From Hymenoscyphus infarciens (taxonomy: Eukaryota > Ascomycota > Leotiomycetes > Helotiales > Helotiaceae): a DNA stretch of 64,000 nucleotides. Where the stretch lies: assembly GCA_001414345.1 (NCBI GenBank), contig LLCB01000035.1, positions 1 through 64,000 of the forward strand, written 5' to 3'. A program made the position numbers and the translations under genes. Every line of letters begins with the position of its first letter. Position 1 is the stretch's first letter. A model generated the notes under the pieces. The model saw nothing but the letters and a program-made list of their open reading frames with translations, was not told the DNA's origin and did no database searches. This document shows, piece after piece, positions 24,391-37,328 of this stretch.

Positions 24391-25314
24391 ATTACTATAG
24401 TTTTTATTATCTTTTAGTATATTCCTCTATATATTTATAATAGGATCTAAAGATCTTAGTACTAGCTCTCTTAGCTACTATAGCTTTTAACATTTCTTCG
24501 TCTAACTACTTAGTTTAGTTAACCTCGGTAGCGGTATTATATAGTGTCTAAGATATAAGTATTTTATGTCTATCTGTCTTAACCTATATATCTCTTCTAT
24601 AAAGCGTCTATTATAACTTAGTATTCGTAGATTAGTAGATCTTAGCGAAGTTATCTTAGTTCTATCTCTCAAAGTCTACTTAAAACTCGTTCTAAAGAAG
24701 AAGGTCTTCGTTCTCTTCTTTAGCGTACTTTTCTTCTTATTTAGTAGTATATATCGTCTCTTCTATTATTAGAATCGGGGTAGAGGTTAGTATATCCGCT
24801 ATATTATAAAGATATTATTATTTAAAGTAGTAGATATTAATATCGTTATTAGGTTTCAGGTATCTCGGTTAATATAAATTGTCTCAGAGAGAGATAGAAG
24901 GTTAGAGGTAGAGTTTCAGGTGTCTTAGTTAGTATAAATTATCTTAGAGAGAGGTAGAAGGTTAGAGGTAGCAATTAGCGCTTCCTATCTTAAGAAGCGT
25001 TTATATTTTATTAAATCGATACTACTAGTCTTATAATTAGTAGACGTTTAAGAAGTCTCTTTAAAGAGAGGTAGAAGGTTAGAAGGTCTCTCGGAGGTTA
25101 GTAAGAGGTTAGTAAAGAGTTAATATTCGTAATTAGCGCTTCTTCTCTTAAGAAGCGTTTATAGTATATTATTGAAAAGTTATTAAATAGTAGAAGGAGT
25201 TATAATTAGAGAAGAGGAGTCTACTAGTGATATTAAGTTTACTTTTATATAAGTATACTCGTAGTAGAAATATATAAAGTAACTAAGTATCTAATCTATA
25301 TATCTACTAATTAG

Positions 25315-25484
25315 TATTAGTATAACTTATAGTTATAAAAGCAATAGAAAAAGAGTTATATTATCGTTCGTATATACCGAGTAAAGCTAGCTACGATAAC
25401 TACTTAAGTAGCTCTTAAGTAAGAAGCACGTGTACTTACGTATACTAATCCGAATCGCTATTTACTCTTAAATATATACCGATA
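25315..25484 (-). repeat. LTR of element A (right)
   Basis: This is the 170-bp partner of 23068-23237. It ends ATATACCGATA and is followed by the duplicated GTATA. Confidence 0.85.
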
Positions 25485-25489
25485 GTATA

Positions 25490-26180
25490 AGAAGCTTAAA
25501 TTAGCTCTTTCTTTACCTTCTTCTTATAAAAGGGCTTCTTACCTTAGTAACCTCTTATAATAGACTTAGAAAGAGACGCTTATAAACTCTTTAAGTAGGC
25601 TTTAAAGAGAACTTAAAACTAGGTTTAAATAAAAGTCTTATTCTCTATAGTACTATATAAGAACTATTAAATATTAGTAACTAAAACTCTCTAATTAGTA
25701 AGAAGTACTTATAATAACCTTAGTATAAAGTGTCTAAGTCTTCTCTAGAAGAGTAAACTATATCTCTAAACTATTCTTTAATATATCTATACTAGTAATT
25801 ACTAATACCTTATCTAAGACCTTAGTAGCTGTTTTAATCTTCTCCTTCTCTACTTTAAACTTAAGCTTATTAAGCTCCTCTTTTATAAACTATAATAACT
25901 ATACTAAGTTAGAATAGATTTAGAATATATTTAGAATAAAACTTACTAGAATAAATATAGTATTTTACTCTATATAGTACTTATACTTCTTTAACTTAGC
26001 CTTCTTAAAAACATAAACGTAATCTCTATTCTAAGATTTTATTCAAAGGTATTAAATATAGTAGACTTAGTAGATAGCTAGAAGTATACTAGAAGAATAT
26101 AGGAGAGGTATTTTACTATATTAGAGTAGTCTTAAATTAGGTCTAATTAAGAGAAGAAAGACTTACTTATAGATATATAT
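25490..26180. other. AT-rich RIP-type DNA, no gene seen
   Basis: It was continuous with sequence left of element A before that insertion. Basic residues dominate the minus-strand reading near 25490-25600, which might be a decayed gag, but no motif is secure. Confidence 0.4.
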
Positions 26181-27104
26181 ATATATATCTATTCTAGAGA
26201 TAAGTTAGTATATAAGAATATACTAGATTAGAAGGTATTTTTACTATTTATATAATTTAGATAAAAAGAAAAGAAAAAGAGAAGTTAGAATTAAGAAGAA
26301 GTTATCTATTAATATACTATAAATAATAATAGCTATTACTTTAGAATTATTATTTATTATTTAATAATTACTATTATAATATATACTAATAGTAAGAGTA
26401 TAATAACTCTATAGTAAGATACTACTTTCTATCTAATAGCTAATAATTAGCCTCTTCTCTATTTATATCTATTATTATATAATATATAATTATAAATAAA
26501 GAGCGATTATCTATTAAATAATAATACTACTAGTTACTAACTCTACTCTAACTACTAGATATTATAATAGAAGATAAGTTATATTCTTTATAATAAATAA
26601 ATAAAGAATACTCTAGACGTTCTAATACTATACTAACTACTAATTAAAGACTTAGAATAAGTCTTTTTTAAGAAGAGAGAATATAATAGTATACTATTCT
26701 AAATTACTAGTATTTATAAAACCACTAATACCTCTAAGCTACTACTAATACTCTTAGAATAAGATTATAAATAACTAATACTTATATAATAAAGCTATTA
26801 AAGGTATTAATATCTAATATTTATATATATAAGGAATTATAGTTTAGATATTATATATTTAGCTTTTTAGCTCTTATTATTTAGTTTTAGCTATATTAGA
26901 TAGAACTTAGTTATTATTATTATTAGACCTTAGTAGTTTCTAACCTCTTATATATAGACGCTTATATTTAGTATAGAAGAGAGATAGTTTTTCTTTTTCT
27001 TCTATACTAGAGCCTAGTATTTATATATATTATTCTACTTTAAACGTACTTCTATAGACCTCTTTAGTAGTAGTATATATTTCGTACTATTATAAATATT
27101 ATTT
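26181..27104 (-). repeat. About 0.9 kb dispersed repeat, inverted copy of 59758-60650
   Basis: The reverse complement matches 59758-60650 over its whole length. It begins at the TAGTACGAAATATA end (27104 side) and ends at a (TA)n tract and TTCTAGA (26181 side). Its first 150 bp also resemble the LTR start of element C. It may be the LTR of another family, but its pairing with the adjacent Copia coding region is uncertain. Confidence 0.7.
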
Positions 27105-30090
27105 TAAGATATATTTTAAAGAATAGAAGTATATAATATTTCTAGTAGTTTTTATAGAATCTATTTAATCTTCCTACTAGATATAATAGTACTAAATAGC
27201 TTCTTCTAATAAAAGAGAAAGATAGTAGAAAGCTCTTTAGATTTATAATAATAAATAAAAAGAGAGAAATAGTCTTTAAAAAGCTTAAAAACTTTAAAAA
27301 ATAGATTAGATAATAATATAGTCTTTTAATTTATAAGTTAAAGTATAATAATAATAAGTTAGTAAGCTTATATTATAAAGTAGTAGAATATACTTTATAA
27401 GTTATAGAAATTAGAATAGACCTAGAACTTATATTAAATTATAATACTCTAACTTATAAACTAAATAAAAGAGTAGAAAAAGTAGAATAAGAAGTAATTA
27501 TATATTTAATTAAAATATTATCTACTACTAACTTATTATAAATACTCTAAACTAACTTAACTATAGCTAGAATCTAGGTCTATAATATAAGCTTTAATTA
27601 AAGAAATAAGTTTAAGCTAATAATTAAGATACTTCTATTATAGTTTAATAATTATTTCTACTAATATAATCTAAAATTTAGAAACTTAGTAATAAAAGAT
27701 CTAAGACTAGTTTAGAATAGAGTTTATATTTATAGATCTAGAGCTTATTTACTTAATAAGAAAAGAGAATAAGAAATTAAAAAGAGAGTATTTAAAGTTA
27801 ATCTTAAAGCTTATATAAGTTATTTAGTTAAATATATCTTATTAAATATCTACTATATCTAGGTTTTATAGCTTAATTAAGTTATTATAACTTAGAATAT
27901 TATAATTAATAAAGAAATCTTTTATATACTAGATTATAAAAAATTAAAATAATAACTTATTATAATTACTTATTTAATAATTAAGTATATAATTAACTAG
28001 AAGTAATAAAACGTTAAAGCTTTATTTAAAAGTATTAGTATATATAAAATAGAGAGTATAAGAAAACTAATATTAGAAGCTAAACTAGTAAAAGATCTCT
28101 TATCTAAAGCTACTAATATACTAAGTAAAGCTTTAATTAGCTAGAACTTAGAAATAAGTCTAGAAAAGAAAGATATAATCTCTTCTAGTTTTAAACTTTT
28201 ATTACTTAAAGTAATACTTAAATCTAAAAGTATACTAGAATAAGTTATAAGCTTTTAAAATAAGTAAAATATAATAATATTCTAATAAACTATAAAACTC
28301 TTTTAATAAGTATTTATAAGATTCTTTTAGTTATAAAATAATATTAAAAGTATAAAAGATCTAAGTAGTCTACTAATTAAGATAAGTATTAGAATATTAA
28401 AAGAAATCTTCTAATAAAATAGAAAGAATAAGCTTTTCTAATAATAAAGTAGTATATAAGAAAAGATTTCTAATATATTAGTTCTAGAAACTTTAAAAAT
28501 AAAGATAACTAAGAAGTAAAGAATAATAAATATAGAAAGTAAAAACTTTAAAAAGCTTAAAATAAAATAAGAATATATAAAGAAGATATATTTACTTATT
28601 TTAAAAAAGAGTAAGAGAAGTTAACTTAGAAAAAAGAATACTAGAGTTATAATAATCTCTACTCTACTAGCTATATTAATTAAGATAGAGTTTTAATAGA
28701 CTATTCTAAGATATTTGAATTATTTATTTAATACTTTCTAGTCTTTATTAAAGAGTATAGTATTAAATAAAAAGAACTTATAAAATATCTATTATATTAT
28801 TATAATAGTAATAACAGAGGAAAAAACGCTTCTAAAACCTAATTACTTATACTTTTACTAGTTAAAACTACTAAAAGAACTAAAAGTATAAAAAAAACTT
28901 ATAAACTATCTACTTAGTAATTATTTTAAAGATAATTTAAAGCTTAAAATTAAAAACTTAGAGAAAAGGAAATAATAATATATAATTAAAGAATAGAATA
29001 CTAAAATAAAACTATTACTCTTAAGATAGATATTTATATATAAATATAAATTTATATACTATCTAATTTAATACTAAGCTTAGCTTATAGTTAGATATAA
29101 TCTCTAATAAGAAGATACTATTCTTTTAATATATACTACTATATTTATAATAAGATTATTCTAAATAGTTATAGCTATTACTATTAGCTTTAATCTAAAA
29201 ATTAAGTAATATAATATTATAAATATATTTATTAATATAGAAAGAAATATAATAGCTTCTTTAGTAGCTTACTAACTTCTAACTAGATATTAATAAAAAG
29301 AACTATATATTAAATTAAATTAAGTACTTTATAAGTTAAGAGAGTCTCTAGCTTTATAGTTTAAATACTTTATAATAACTTTTTAAGAATATATTTTAAT
29401 ATATTATTTAAAAGAGTCTTATATTTATATAGATAATATATAAATAATATACTATTAAAATAATATAACTTTAGTAAGAGTTATAATAAATAAACTAAAG
29501 CTTTTATATAAATTATACTTACTTAGTAATATAGAATAGTATCTTAGAGTAAAGGTTTATAGAAATAAAGTATAGAAAAAGATATAGCTATTTTATAATA
29601 CTTAGATTAAATAGATTATTAAATAATTTAAGCTTATTAATAAAGATTATCTAAATATATAACTTTAAATATATAAACTAAAAAAGAATTAAAAAATAAT
29701 AAAACCTATATTTATAAAGTTCTATAAAAAGAAGATAGACTTAGTACTCTATAGAGTAATTATAATATAACTTAATATAGTATTTACTACTTCTTATCTT
29801 TTATACTTCTTAACTAACTTAAATAATAAATATATAGTAGTAATAATAGTTAATACTTATTTAGAATAAGATTCTTAGGAATTATATATAGAGAAGAGCT
29901 TAGAGTTATATAACTAGTACTTATCTTAGATATATTATATACTAATAATCTAAAAACTTAAAAGTCTTTTAATAAAGATATAATAGTATTATTTAATAGA
30001 CTTATAGCTTAGTAAGATTTATATTAGAAGTTAATTATAATTTTAATAATAGAAGCTAAGCTCTTAGAAGTAAAGTTACTAAGTATAGAA
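27105..30090 (+). pseudogene. Ty1/Copia polyprotein, first part, RIP-inactivated
   Basis: Copia RT blocks can be read on the plus strand at 29220-29460. They are FINIERNI (family: F-HA-L-EE), LN-VLYKLRESLAL-F and YIYIDNI, the YVDDI catalytic box with one Asp lost. Upstream sequence from about 27.1 kb should hold gag and integrase but only weak similarity is visible. The polyprotein is interrupted by LINE copy 2 and its last part lies at 35324-35640. No LTR pair could be assigned. Confidence 0.8.
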
Positions 30091-30105
30091 ATAATAGTAT
30101 TAAAG
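30091..30105 (+). repeat. Target-site duplication of LINE copy 2 (left)
   Basis: ATAATAGTATTAAAG here is repeated at 35309-35323, just after the LINE's (AAT)n tail. The first few bases are shared with the tail, so the true duplication may be 12-15 bp. Confidence 0.8.
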
Positions 30106-33100
30106 AATATAATAATAAATATAAATTAAAAACTTTTTCAGAATTAATAAAGTAACTCTAAAAGCCTCGAAATACGTTTAGATAATCGTTAGACAGTCTA
30201 GAAAGAGACTAAAGCACTCTATAATTATACTAAATAATTATAGTAGTAGTAGTAGTAGAAAAAAGAGAGGCTTATAGAGAGCCTTTATTCCTCTCTCTAG
30301 AGTACTAGTAACTAATAAAGATAGTATAATAAACTAAAGAGAGTAGAGTATAAGAGGATAAAAGGGAGTATTAAACTATATAGACATAATAGAGAAGAGC
30401 TTAATTTAAATAATACTTAACTTAATAATAGAAGAGAGGGGTATTAAAGTAATTATTAAAGTAGTAGGAAAAGTACTTAAGTATAGAAGAACTAGGAAGA
30501 GAGAAGATAATATAATTATATATAAAATTCTAAGAGAAGAGCTTATTATTATAGTTAAGAGAATAGAAGGAATAAAGGAGCGTAGCCTAACGTAGATAAA
30601 GAGAGCTAGAACTAGAAGACTATAAGAAGGAGTAGTAACTATACTATAAAGGGAATACGTAGTATTAGCTAAATATATAAGAGAGATTATAGTCTAAGTA
30701 ATAGAGATAGATAAAGGGAAGGATAAGCTATTACTAAAGGAGGTAATTAGAGCTATAAATATAGACAGATATAGAGTAGAAGTAATAGTAGCTTAAAAGC
30801 TCTAGAGTAAGGATATTATAATAAGGTTTAAAGAAGAGAAGTAAGTAAGATATATATAAGATAATAGCTAAGTAAAGAAGGTATTTAAATAAGAAACAGT
30901 AGTAGTAGTAAGAACGTTAGTAGTACTTATAAAAAGAGCTTTAGTAAATATACTTAAGAATAAGATAGAGAGTATACTATAAAGTATCTCTTAAGCCTCT
31001 AGTATAAGGATACTAAAGATTATATAATAAGGAAATAGACGTAGAGAGTATTAAAGATAGAAGAGACTAGCTTAAAAGAACTATATCTTTAAAGTAGTAA
31101 TAATAGAGGAAGTAAGAAGGCTATATATAAGAGGAATACTATAAAAGGTATAATACTTCTTATATAAAAGATATGCTTTAAAGGTAGTAGTATAAAAGTG
31201 TTATAAGTACTAAAAGTAGAGGTATATAGTATACTTCTATAAATAAGATAAGAGATACGCCTAGTATATATATAAGAGGTATAAAGAAAGTAAGAAAGAG
31301 TACTCTAGTAAGAAGGACTTAAAAGAATACCTAGTAAAGTATAAGAATTATAGAAAAGGATACCTAGTATTTATAAAAGAGTACTATATAGAGGAGTAAT
31401 ACTATAAGTAGGTAAGAGAACGATATCTTAATAGAATAACTATATTTATAAACTTATAAAAACTGTTAAAAGAGAGTAAAGTAGAGATACCTTATTTATT
31501 TACTTTTAGCTAGAAAGAGGGCTTATAAAGCTTAAGAAAGAGGTAGAGATAAGGATTTATACTAAAGAGGCTAATAGATATAAATAAAGTAAGATATATA
31601 AATAGTAGTAACCTAACCTAGTTTCTAGGAAGGCTAAGGAGCTCTTTTAGTATAATAAGAGATCTAAATAAAGAAGAAATAGAAGTAACCTAAACCCTAC
31701 TTATAAGACTACTATAAGTATAATAGTACTATACTAGAATATAAGAAAGATATTAGAAGCTCTTAATATAGCTTTAAATTATAAGAAGGAATATAATATA
31801 TTAGTAATTTAAGAACTAGTATAGAATAGTATAAGAGACTCTTCTAGTTACTTCTTAAGCTTAAGATATAATATAATCTAGTTAGATAAGATAGTAGTAC
31901 TCTTTATATATAAAAGATATTTAAAAGTAAGCTAGATATATACTATAGGTAAGAACTAAGTAAGTATAATAATAGGAGAGAGAGTAGATAAGATAATAGT
32001 CTACTTAGTCTATAATTTATAGATAAAGTAGATATTAATCGAGGATATACTCTAGTAAGTAAGACTAAGAAGAGCACTTATAATAGATAACTTAAATACT
32101 TACTACCTCTTATAAGATATATATAAGAGATATAATAAGAACGTAGACCTTATTCTTAAACTTATTATACTATAAGTACTAAAAAGAGATATACTTTATA
32201 GCGAAGCTATATAGAGAAGAGAGAGCTTTTATAACTTTATAATTAACCTTACCTTCTTTACTAAGAACGTAGTAACCTAGTAAAAGTCTTTAGACCTACT
32301 AGGATTAGACTATATAGCTTAACTTCTTATAATAAAAGTAGAAGAAGAGAGAAAGGTACTATAAGTGCTTAGATTTAGCTAGAGACTAATAGATAAGATC
32401 TTAGTTAAAGTAGAAGCTTCTTACTTAGAAACACTTATAATCTAAAATATATAAGAACTTGAGAAGGTAGTATAAAGACTTATAGAGGACCTTTAAAGGA
32501 TAGTAAAGGCCTTAATACTACTCTAGAAGCTAGATAGAGAGAGAGTATAGCCTTAGTAGAATATAGAGGTTAAAGAAGTGTTAAAGAAGGTAAAGAGATA
32601 TAAAAAGACTTAGAAAGAGTATTAAATAGAGAGCTTAAAGTAGTAGCTTAATAACACTCTTTAAGAACTTTAAATAGTTAGTAGAAAGACGAAGATAAAG
32701 AGCTAGAAAGAGATACTAATAGAGGTAGTGAAGAATGAAAAGAAACTCTAGATACTTAAGAAGTAAGTACGTTTTAAAGAACATATAAGACTAGAAGTAC
32801 TAGTACTACTAATACTTATATTATTTAATAGAATAAAAGGTAAGACCTATTAGAAGAAAGCCTATATCTTTATAGAAAAGTTCTTTTTAGAGTTAATAAC
32901 TAACTACTTAAGCGTTCTTAATAGAGACTAGAATACTAAGAGCTTTTCTAAGAAGTACTTAATAAGCTAATACGTAATTAAGAAGTATATTAAAATAGCT
33001 ATAAGATTAGTATTATAAAAAGCGCTAAGATTTAATATACTAGTAAATAGCTTCTTAAAAGCTTATAATAAACTACTTTATAAAGTACTTACTATAATAG

Positions 33101-35308
33101 TAGAAGTAAGCTTCTACTTATAGTACTTTCTATTCTACTTCTACTATATAAAGGTAATAGTATTAAGAAAACTAGGTAAAATAATTAAGAAGTAGAGTAA
33201 GGTAAAGGCCTACTAGCTAATAGTGCTACTCTTAACTATAGATAAGATCTTTAAAAAAGTAATAGTATAAAGGCTTATATAGCTTATAAAGGAAATAGTA
33301 ATACTACTAAGGCTATAAATAGGTAATTAAAAGTACTAAAATATAGAGCTAGTAATTAAAATAGTAATAGAGAGTATATATATAATATAGGAAAATAAGA
33401 GCTATACGTCTTTAGCTTAACTAGACATAATAAGAGCTTTTAACTAAGTAGACTATATATAGCTACTTTATATATTAAAGGAGAAAGAGGTTCTATAATA
33501 GGTAGTAATATAAATAAGGAGCTTCCTCTTTAAATAAAGAGTTATACTATTTTTTAATAGATAATTAGTAGATAAAAGAGACTTTAAATAAGGTGTTTTA
33601 TAAGGATTAGTACTATTACTAATATTATTTATTCTCTTTATCTTAATACTATATAAGAACTTAGTAAGAATTAATAAGCTTATTATAGTAGGTTTTATAG
33701 ATAATATAAATCTATTTATAATATTAAAAAGTATAGTAGTAAATTATAAGATACTTAAGATAGCTTAAAAAGTATATAATAAGTAGGTAAATAAGTAAGA
33801 GATAGCTTTTAGCTTAGAGAAGATAGTACTTATATACTTTATAAGAATAAGAGTATTATAGAGAGAGACGGTCTAGTTTAAGGAGATAAGGCTTATACTA
33901 GTTAAATATATAAGGTTTTTAAAAGTAGAGCTTAATAGGAAACTAAATTAGAAGGTATATTAAAAAAGAGTCTAAAAGAAGCTTATAACATAGACCTTTA
34001 TATTTATAAGGCTTACTAGAAAAATATAAGAAGTAGACTACTACTAAGTAAGGTAGATATATATAGTAGTAATAAGGAGTATAATAGTATATAAGGCGTT
34101 AACGTAGTATTATACTATACTAAAAGGAGAGAATATAAAGGGAATAGTAAGAAGCTTCTCTATATAATAATTAGGATACTTATAAGTAGTAATAAGAGTA
34201 TATAAAGCCACTCTAGTTTAAAACTTAGAAGTTAAAATAGACTATATACTAATTAACCTATATCTTAACTTATAAGTAGTTGTTTTTAAGAGAAAGTTTT
34301 AAAAGTCTAAGCTAGAGGAATTAATCTAGAATACTTATAAATATATAGTAATATAACTAAAGAGGAGAAGAAGAGATAGACTAATAAATATAAGAAAGGT
34401 AATACTATACTTATAGAAAGTAAGGTAGAAGTAGGAAAGGGAGTAGGAAGTAGAAAGAGTAGGATTTAAGTATAACACTATACTTATAGAATAGAAGAAC
34501 TACTTAGAAACTTAAAGAAGAAGGATTTAAGAGAGGAACTTAATATAATATATAAAAGTATTAGATAAAGTAGATCTAGATAAGTAAAATTTGCTATAAA
34601 AGGTCTATAAGAGGCTTACTAAAGTAAAGAGCTCGCTACTTATCTAGGTATAAATAAGAGTAATAGGACTAAACACCTTTCTCTTTATAAGAAGAGTATT
34701 AAACTAAGTTATATTATAGTATATTTATATAAGTAGTAGGAAGATAGTAGAATACCTAGTCTTATTTTACTAAGATATTCTATAAGAAAGAGATATATTT
34801 ATAAGAGCTTTAGAGAAGAGGATCAAGGATCTATAAGAGCTAAGAGGGATACTAGTAGATAAGAAACTAGTACTAAAAGTAATTACTTAGCTACTTAGGC
34901 TAGGAAGACTCTAGAAGTATAAGCTAGTACTAGAATTACTTAAGAAGAGAGAGAAGAGTAAAGAAGAGGCGAAAGAAAGAGAGGAATAGAAGGAGAAAGC
35001 TAAGGTATACTAGAAGGTAAGACCTTAGCTTTAATAATTCTAGAAGTAAATATACCTCTTATACTACTAATATATACCTTAGTAGGTTAAATACGCTAAC
35101 TTATTATACCTTTTTACTATATTACTAAGTTAGAGAGATAAGCTTTAAATAGATAGTAGTAAGAACTAAAGAAAAGGAGAATTATACTTATAAGAAAGCT
35201 TAAGAGGTAAAGAAGAATAAGCTAAAAAGCTATATAAACTAGAATAGAAGATATACTACTTACTCTTAGAGCTTGGCCTACGGCCTACGTAGCGTAAGAA
35301 TAATAATA
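30106..35308 (+). mobile_element. Tad1-like LINE, copy 2, RIP-inactivated
   Basis: It is collinear with copy 1 from the common start ACTTTTT--RAATTAATAAAG (about 30131) to the common 3' end GCCTACGTAGCGTAAG plus (AAT)n (about 35290-35313). About 22 bp between the left duplication and the common start are not found in copy 1 and may be untemplated 5' bases. Matching positions differ mainly by C/T and G/A, so the copies were mutated separately. Copy 2 keeps somewhat more GC words in places (for example GGAGCGTAGCCTAACG near 30577). Confidence 0.9.
31680..34680 (+). pseudogene. LINE copy 2 ORF2 (APE endonuclease plus reverse transcriptase)
   Basis: It has the same domain order as copy 1. The APE start block (NIRKILEALN) is near 31737. 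The RT block with LLLILFILF is near 33610, and GFIDNINLF is near 33690-33720. Here one Asp of the catalytic pair is retained, whereas copy 1 has none. Stops remain in all frames. Confidence 0.8.
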
Positions 35309-35323
35309 ATAATAGTATTAAAG

Positions 35324-35640
35324 TATCTTTTTAAAGAACTATAGCTTAATTTAAATAAGATATAGAATATATTCTATAATAATTAATAAACTATTTAATT
35401 AATTACTAGAGAAAATAAGAAAATATCTATAAAGCTTTAATATATAGATATCTAGAATATATAGCTTTATTAAGAGTATTAGAAGAGATCTTTCTAAGTT
35501 ACTTATTTACTAATAAAGAATATACTAGTAAATAGACTTATAAAAAACTTATTTAGATCTAAATTTAACTATTTTAAAGCTTTACTTAATCTTTAAAATA
35601 CTTATTTATTTAATAAAACACTTTTTTAAATAATAAGATT
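35324..35640 (+). pseudogene. Ty1/Copia polyprotein, last part (RNase H C-terminus)
   Basis: The plus strand continues the interrupted Copia frame with RYRIYS, a QQT-like stretch now INKLFN, and a K--YL--FNI-ISRIYS block. These match the family's DNQQT and K-RHVDIH-HWLR region. A TYLPTNE-like segment and the usual -KF-LL- end follow near 35590-35640. The element's 3' LTR is not apparent. Confidence 0.7.
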
Positions 35641-37162
35641 ATACTAACTTCTAAGTTAAAAATACTCTTTATTATTATTCTTTATTTTATTATTTTTATT
35701 TATATATTACTTAAGAGACTTTATTCTTTTTTTATACTATAATTATTTTAAAAGTATTAACCGCTTATTTTAGCTTTTATTTAGTTTATTATTATATACT
35801 TAGTATTTAAGTATTATAAAACCCTTTTAAAGAGTATAAAGTTAAATATAAATATAAAGTTTTAAAAAAACTAACTACTACTATAGAAATCTAAAGTATA
35901 CTAACTAACTAATAAGACTTCTTCTAATACTTAGAAATAGTTTTAGTAAGTACTATAGCTATTTTACTAAGAGTATTATTAAGATTAATATTATTAGACT
36001 TATTATTACTATTATTATTCTTAGACTTCTTACTCTTAAAAATATTCTTCTTATATTTCTAGCTTTTAAAAAATACTTAGAATAGTTATTAGTAAGTTTC
36101 TTAGAAGACGATTTCTTAGAAACTAACTTTATAAAAATAGTTTTCTTTAAAATAATCTTTTTTAAAATAGATTTTAAAATAGCTTTTAAAGTAGAGTTTT
36201 TAAGATAGCTCTTTAAAATAACTTTTAAAAGCTTTTAAATAGACTTATATTATTTAGAAAGAGAGATAATATCTTTACTATAAATAGTAGAACTCTTATA
36301 AAAAGTATTCTAAGTCTTAGATTAACTATAAATAGTAGCTCTTATAAGTAAAGTACTACTTAAGATAAAAGCTATAAAAGAAGTACTTTTAAAAACATCT
36401 TTTTTATACTTTAAAACCCTAGGAATATTACTATCTAATTTATTATTAGAAATAAGAACTTAAAAGCTTTTAAGCTTTTTATAATAATCTATATAATTAA
36501 GAACTAAGAATAACTAAGAGCTTCTAAAACCTTATTTAAATCTTATATAGATTCTACTATATAACTTCTTCTACTTTTAAACTATAAAATTAGTTAAAGA
36601 AATAAAATACAAAGTATAAAACTAACTAAATAAAGCTTTATATAAACTTTATTACTAATATTAGTTTAATATTTCTTAAGATTTTTAGTTAAAGTAATTA
36701 TAAAAGAGAGAGAGATACTTAAAAGAGCTTTTTAGAAATAGCTTATTATATAGTTAAAGTAATAAGTAACAGTTTTAGCTTTAATATTAAAATAATAACT
36801 AGTTAATTTTCTAGTAATAGTAGAAGTAATATAACTCTTATATAGAGCTTTTTAAAAGTTAGAAATATTATAGTAAACCTTTTTAAGAGAAGATATAATA
36901 AGTAAACTCTTCTTACTAATAATTAAATACTTAGTATTATTACTAGAAAGTTTATTTAAATACTTAGTATTATTATTAAAAAGCTATTTAAAAAGAACTT
37001 TAGGTTTAGTAAGATCTTTATTAACCTTTTTATATTTACTAGAGCTTTTAACTTCTAATTTCTCTAAGTTATTCTTAGAAGTATTAATAGTATAAAACTT
37101 ATCAAGTATATTAAACTAGAAGAATAAATACTTAAGAGATCTAATATTTAATGTTTTTAAGT
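35641..37162. other. AT-rich RIP-type DNA, no secure gene
   Basis: The minus strand near 35950-36100 is rich in Lys, Arg, Ser and Asn and may hold a decayed zinc knuckle. The evidence is too weak for a call. This stretch was continuous with 43172 onward before element B inserted. Confidence 0.35.
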
Positions 37163-37167
37163 AAATA

Positions 37168-37328
37168 TGTTAGTATAACTTATAGTTATAAAAGCGATAT
37201 AAAAAGAGTTATAGTATATACTAAGTAAAGCTAGCTACGATATCTATCTAAATAGTTCTTAAGCGAGAAGGTTACGTGTTCTTATATATGCTATTCTAAA
37301 TAGTTACTTACTCTTTAGTATACCGACA
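37168..37328 (-). repeat. LTR of element B (left, 3' by inferred direction)
   Basis: It starts TG and ends CA, and is 161 bp long. It lacks about 9 bp present in the partner around the ATTATCGTTCGTAT segment. Confidence 0.85.

Larger units (their letters stand above)
23068..25484 (-). mobile_element. LTR retrotransposon A, internally deleted relative of B
   Basis: Two 170-bp direct repeats (23068-23237 and 25315-25484) are flanked by the 5-bp duplication GTATA (23063-23067 and 25485-25489). The LTRs match those of element B at 37168-43166. The 2.08 kb interior matches both ends of B's interior, for example 23240-23410 with 37325-37510 and 23560-23640 with 39115-39190. It lacks B's central coding part. 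Several direct repeats of about 65 bp (TAAGTTTAGACAGCGTCGTCGAAG type) occur at 24165-24370. The strand is inferred from B. RIP is milder than in neighbours, with many CG-containing words left. Confidence 0.85.
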
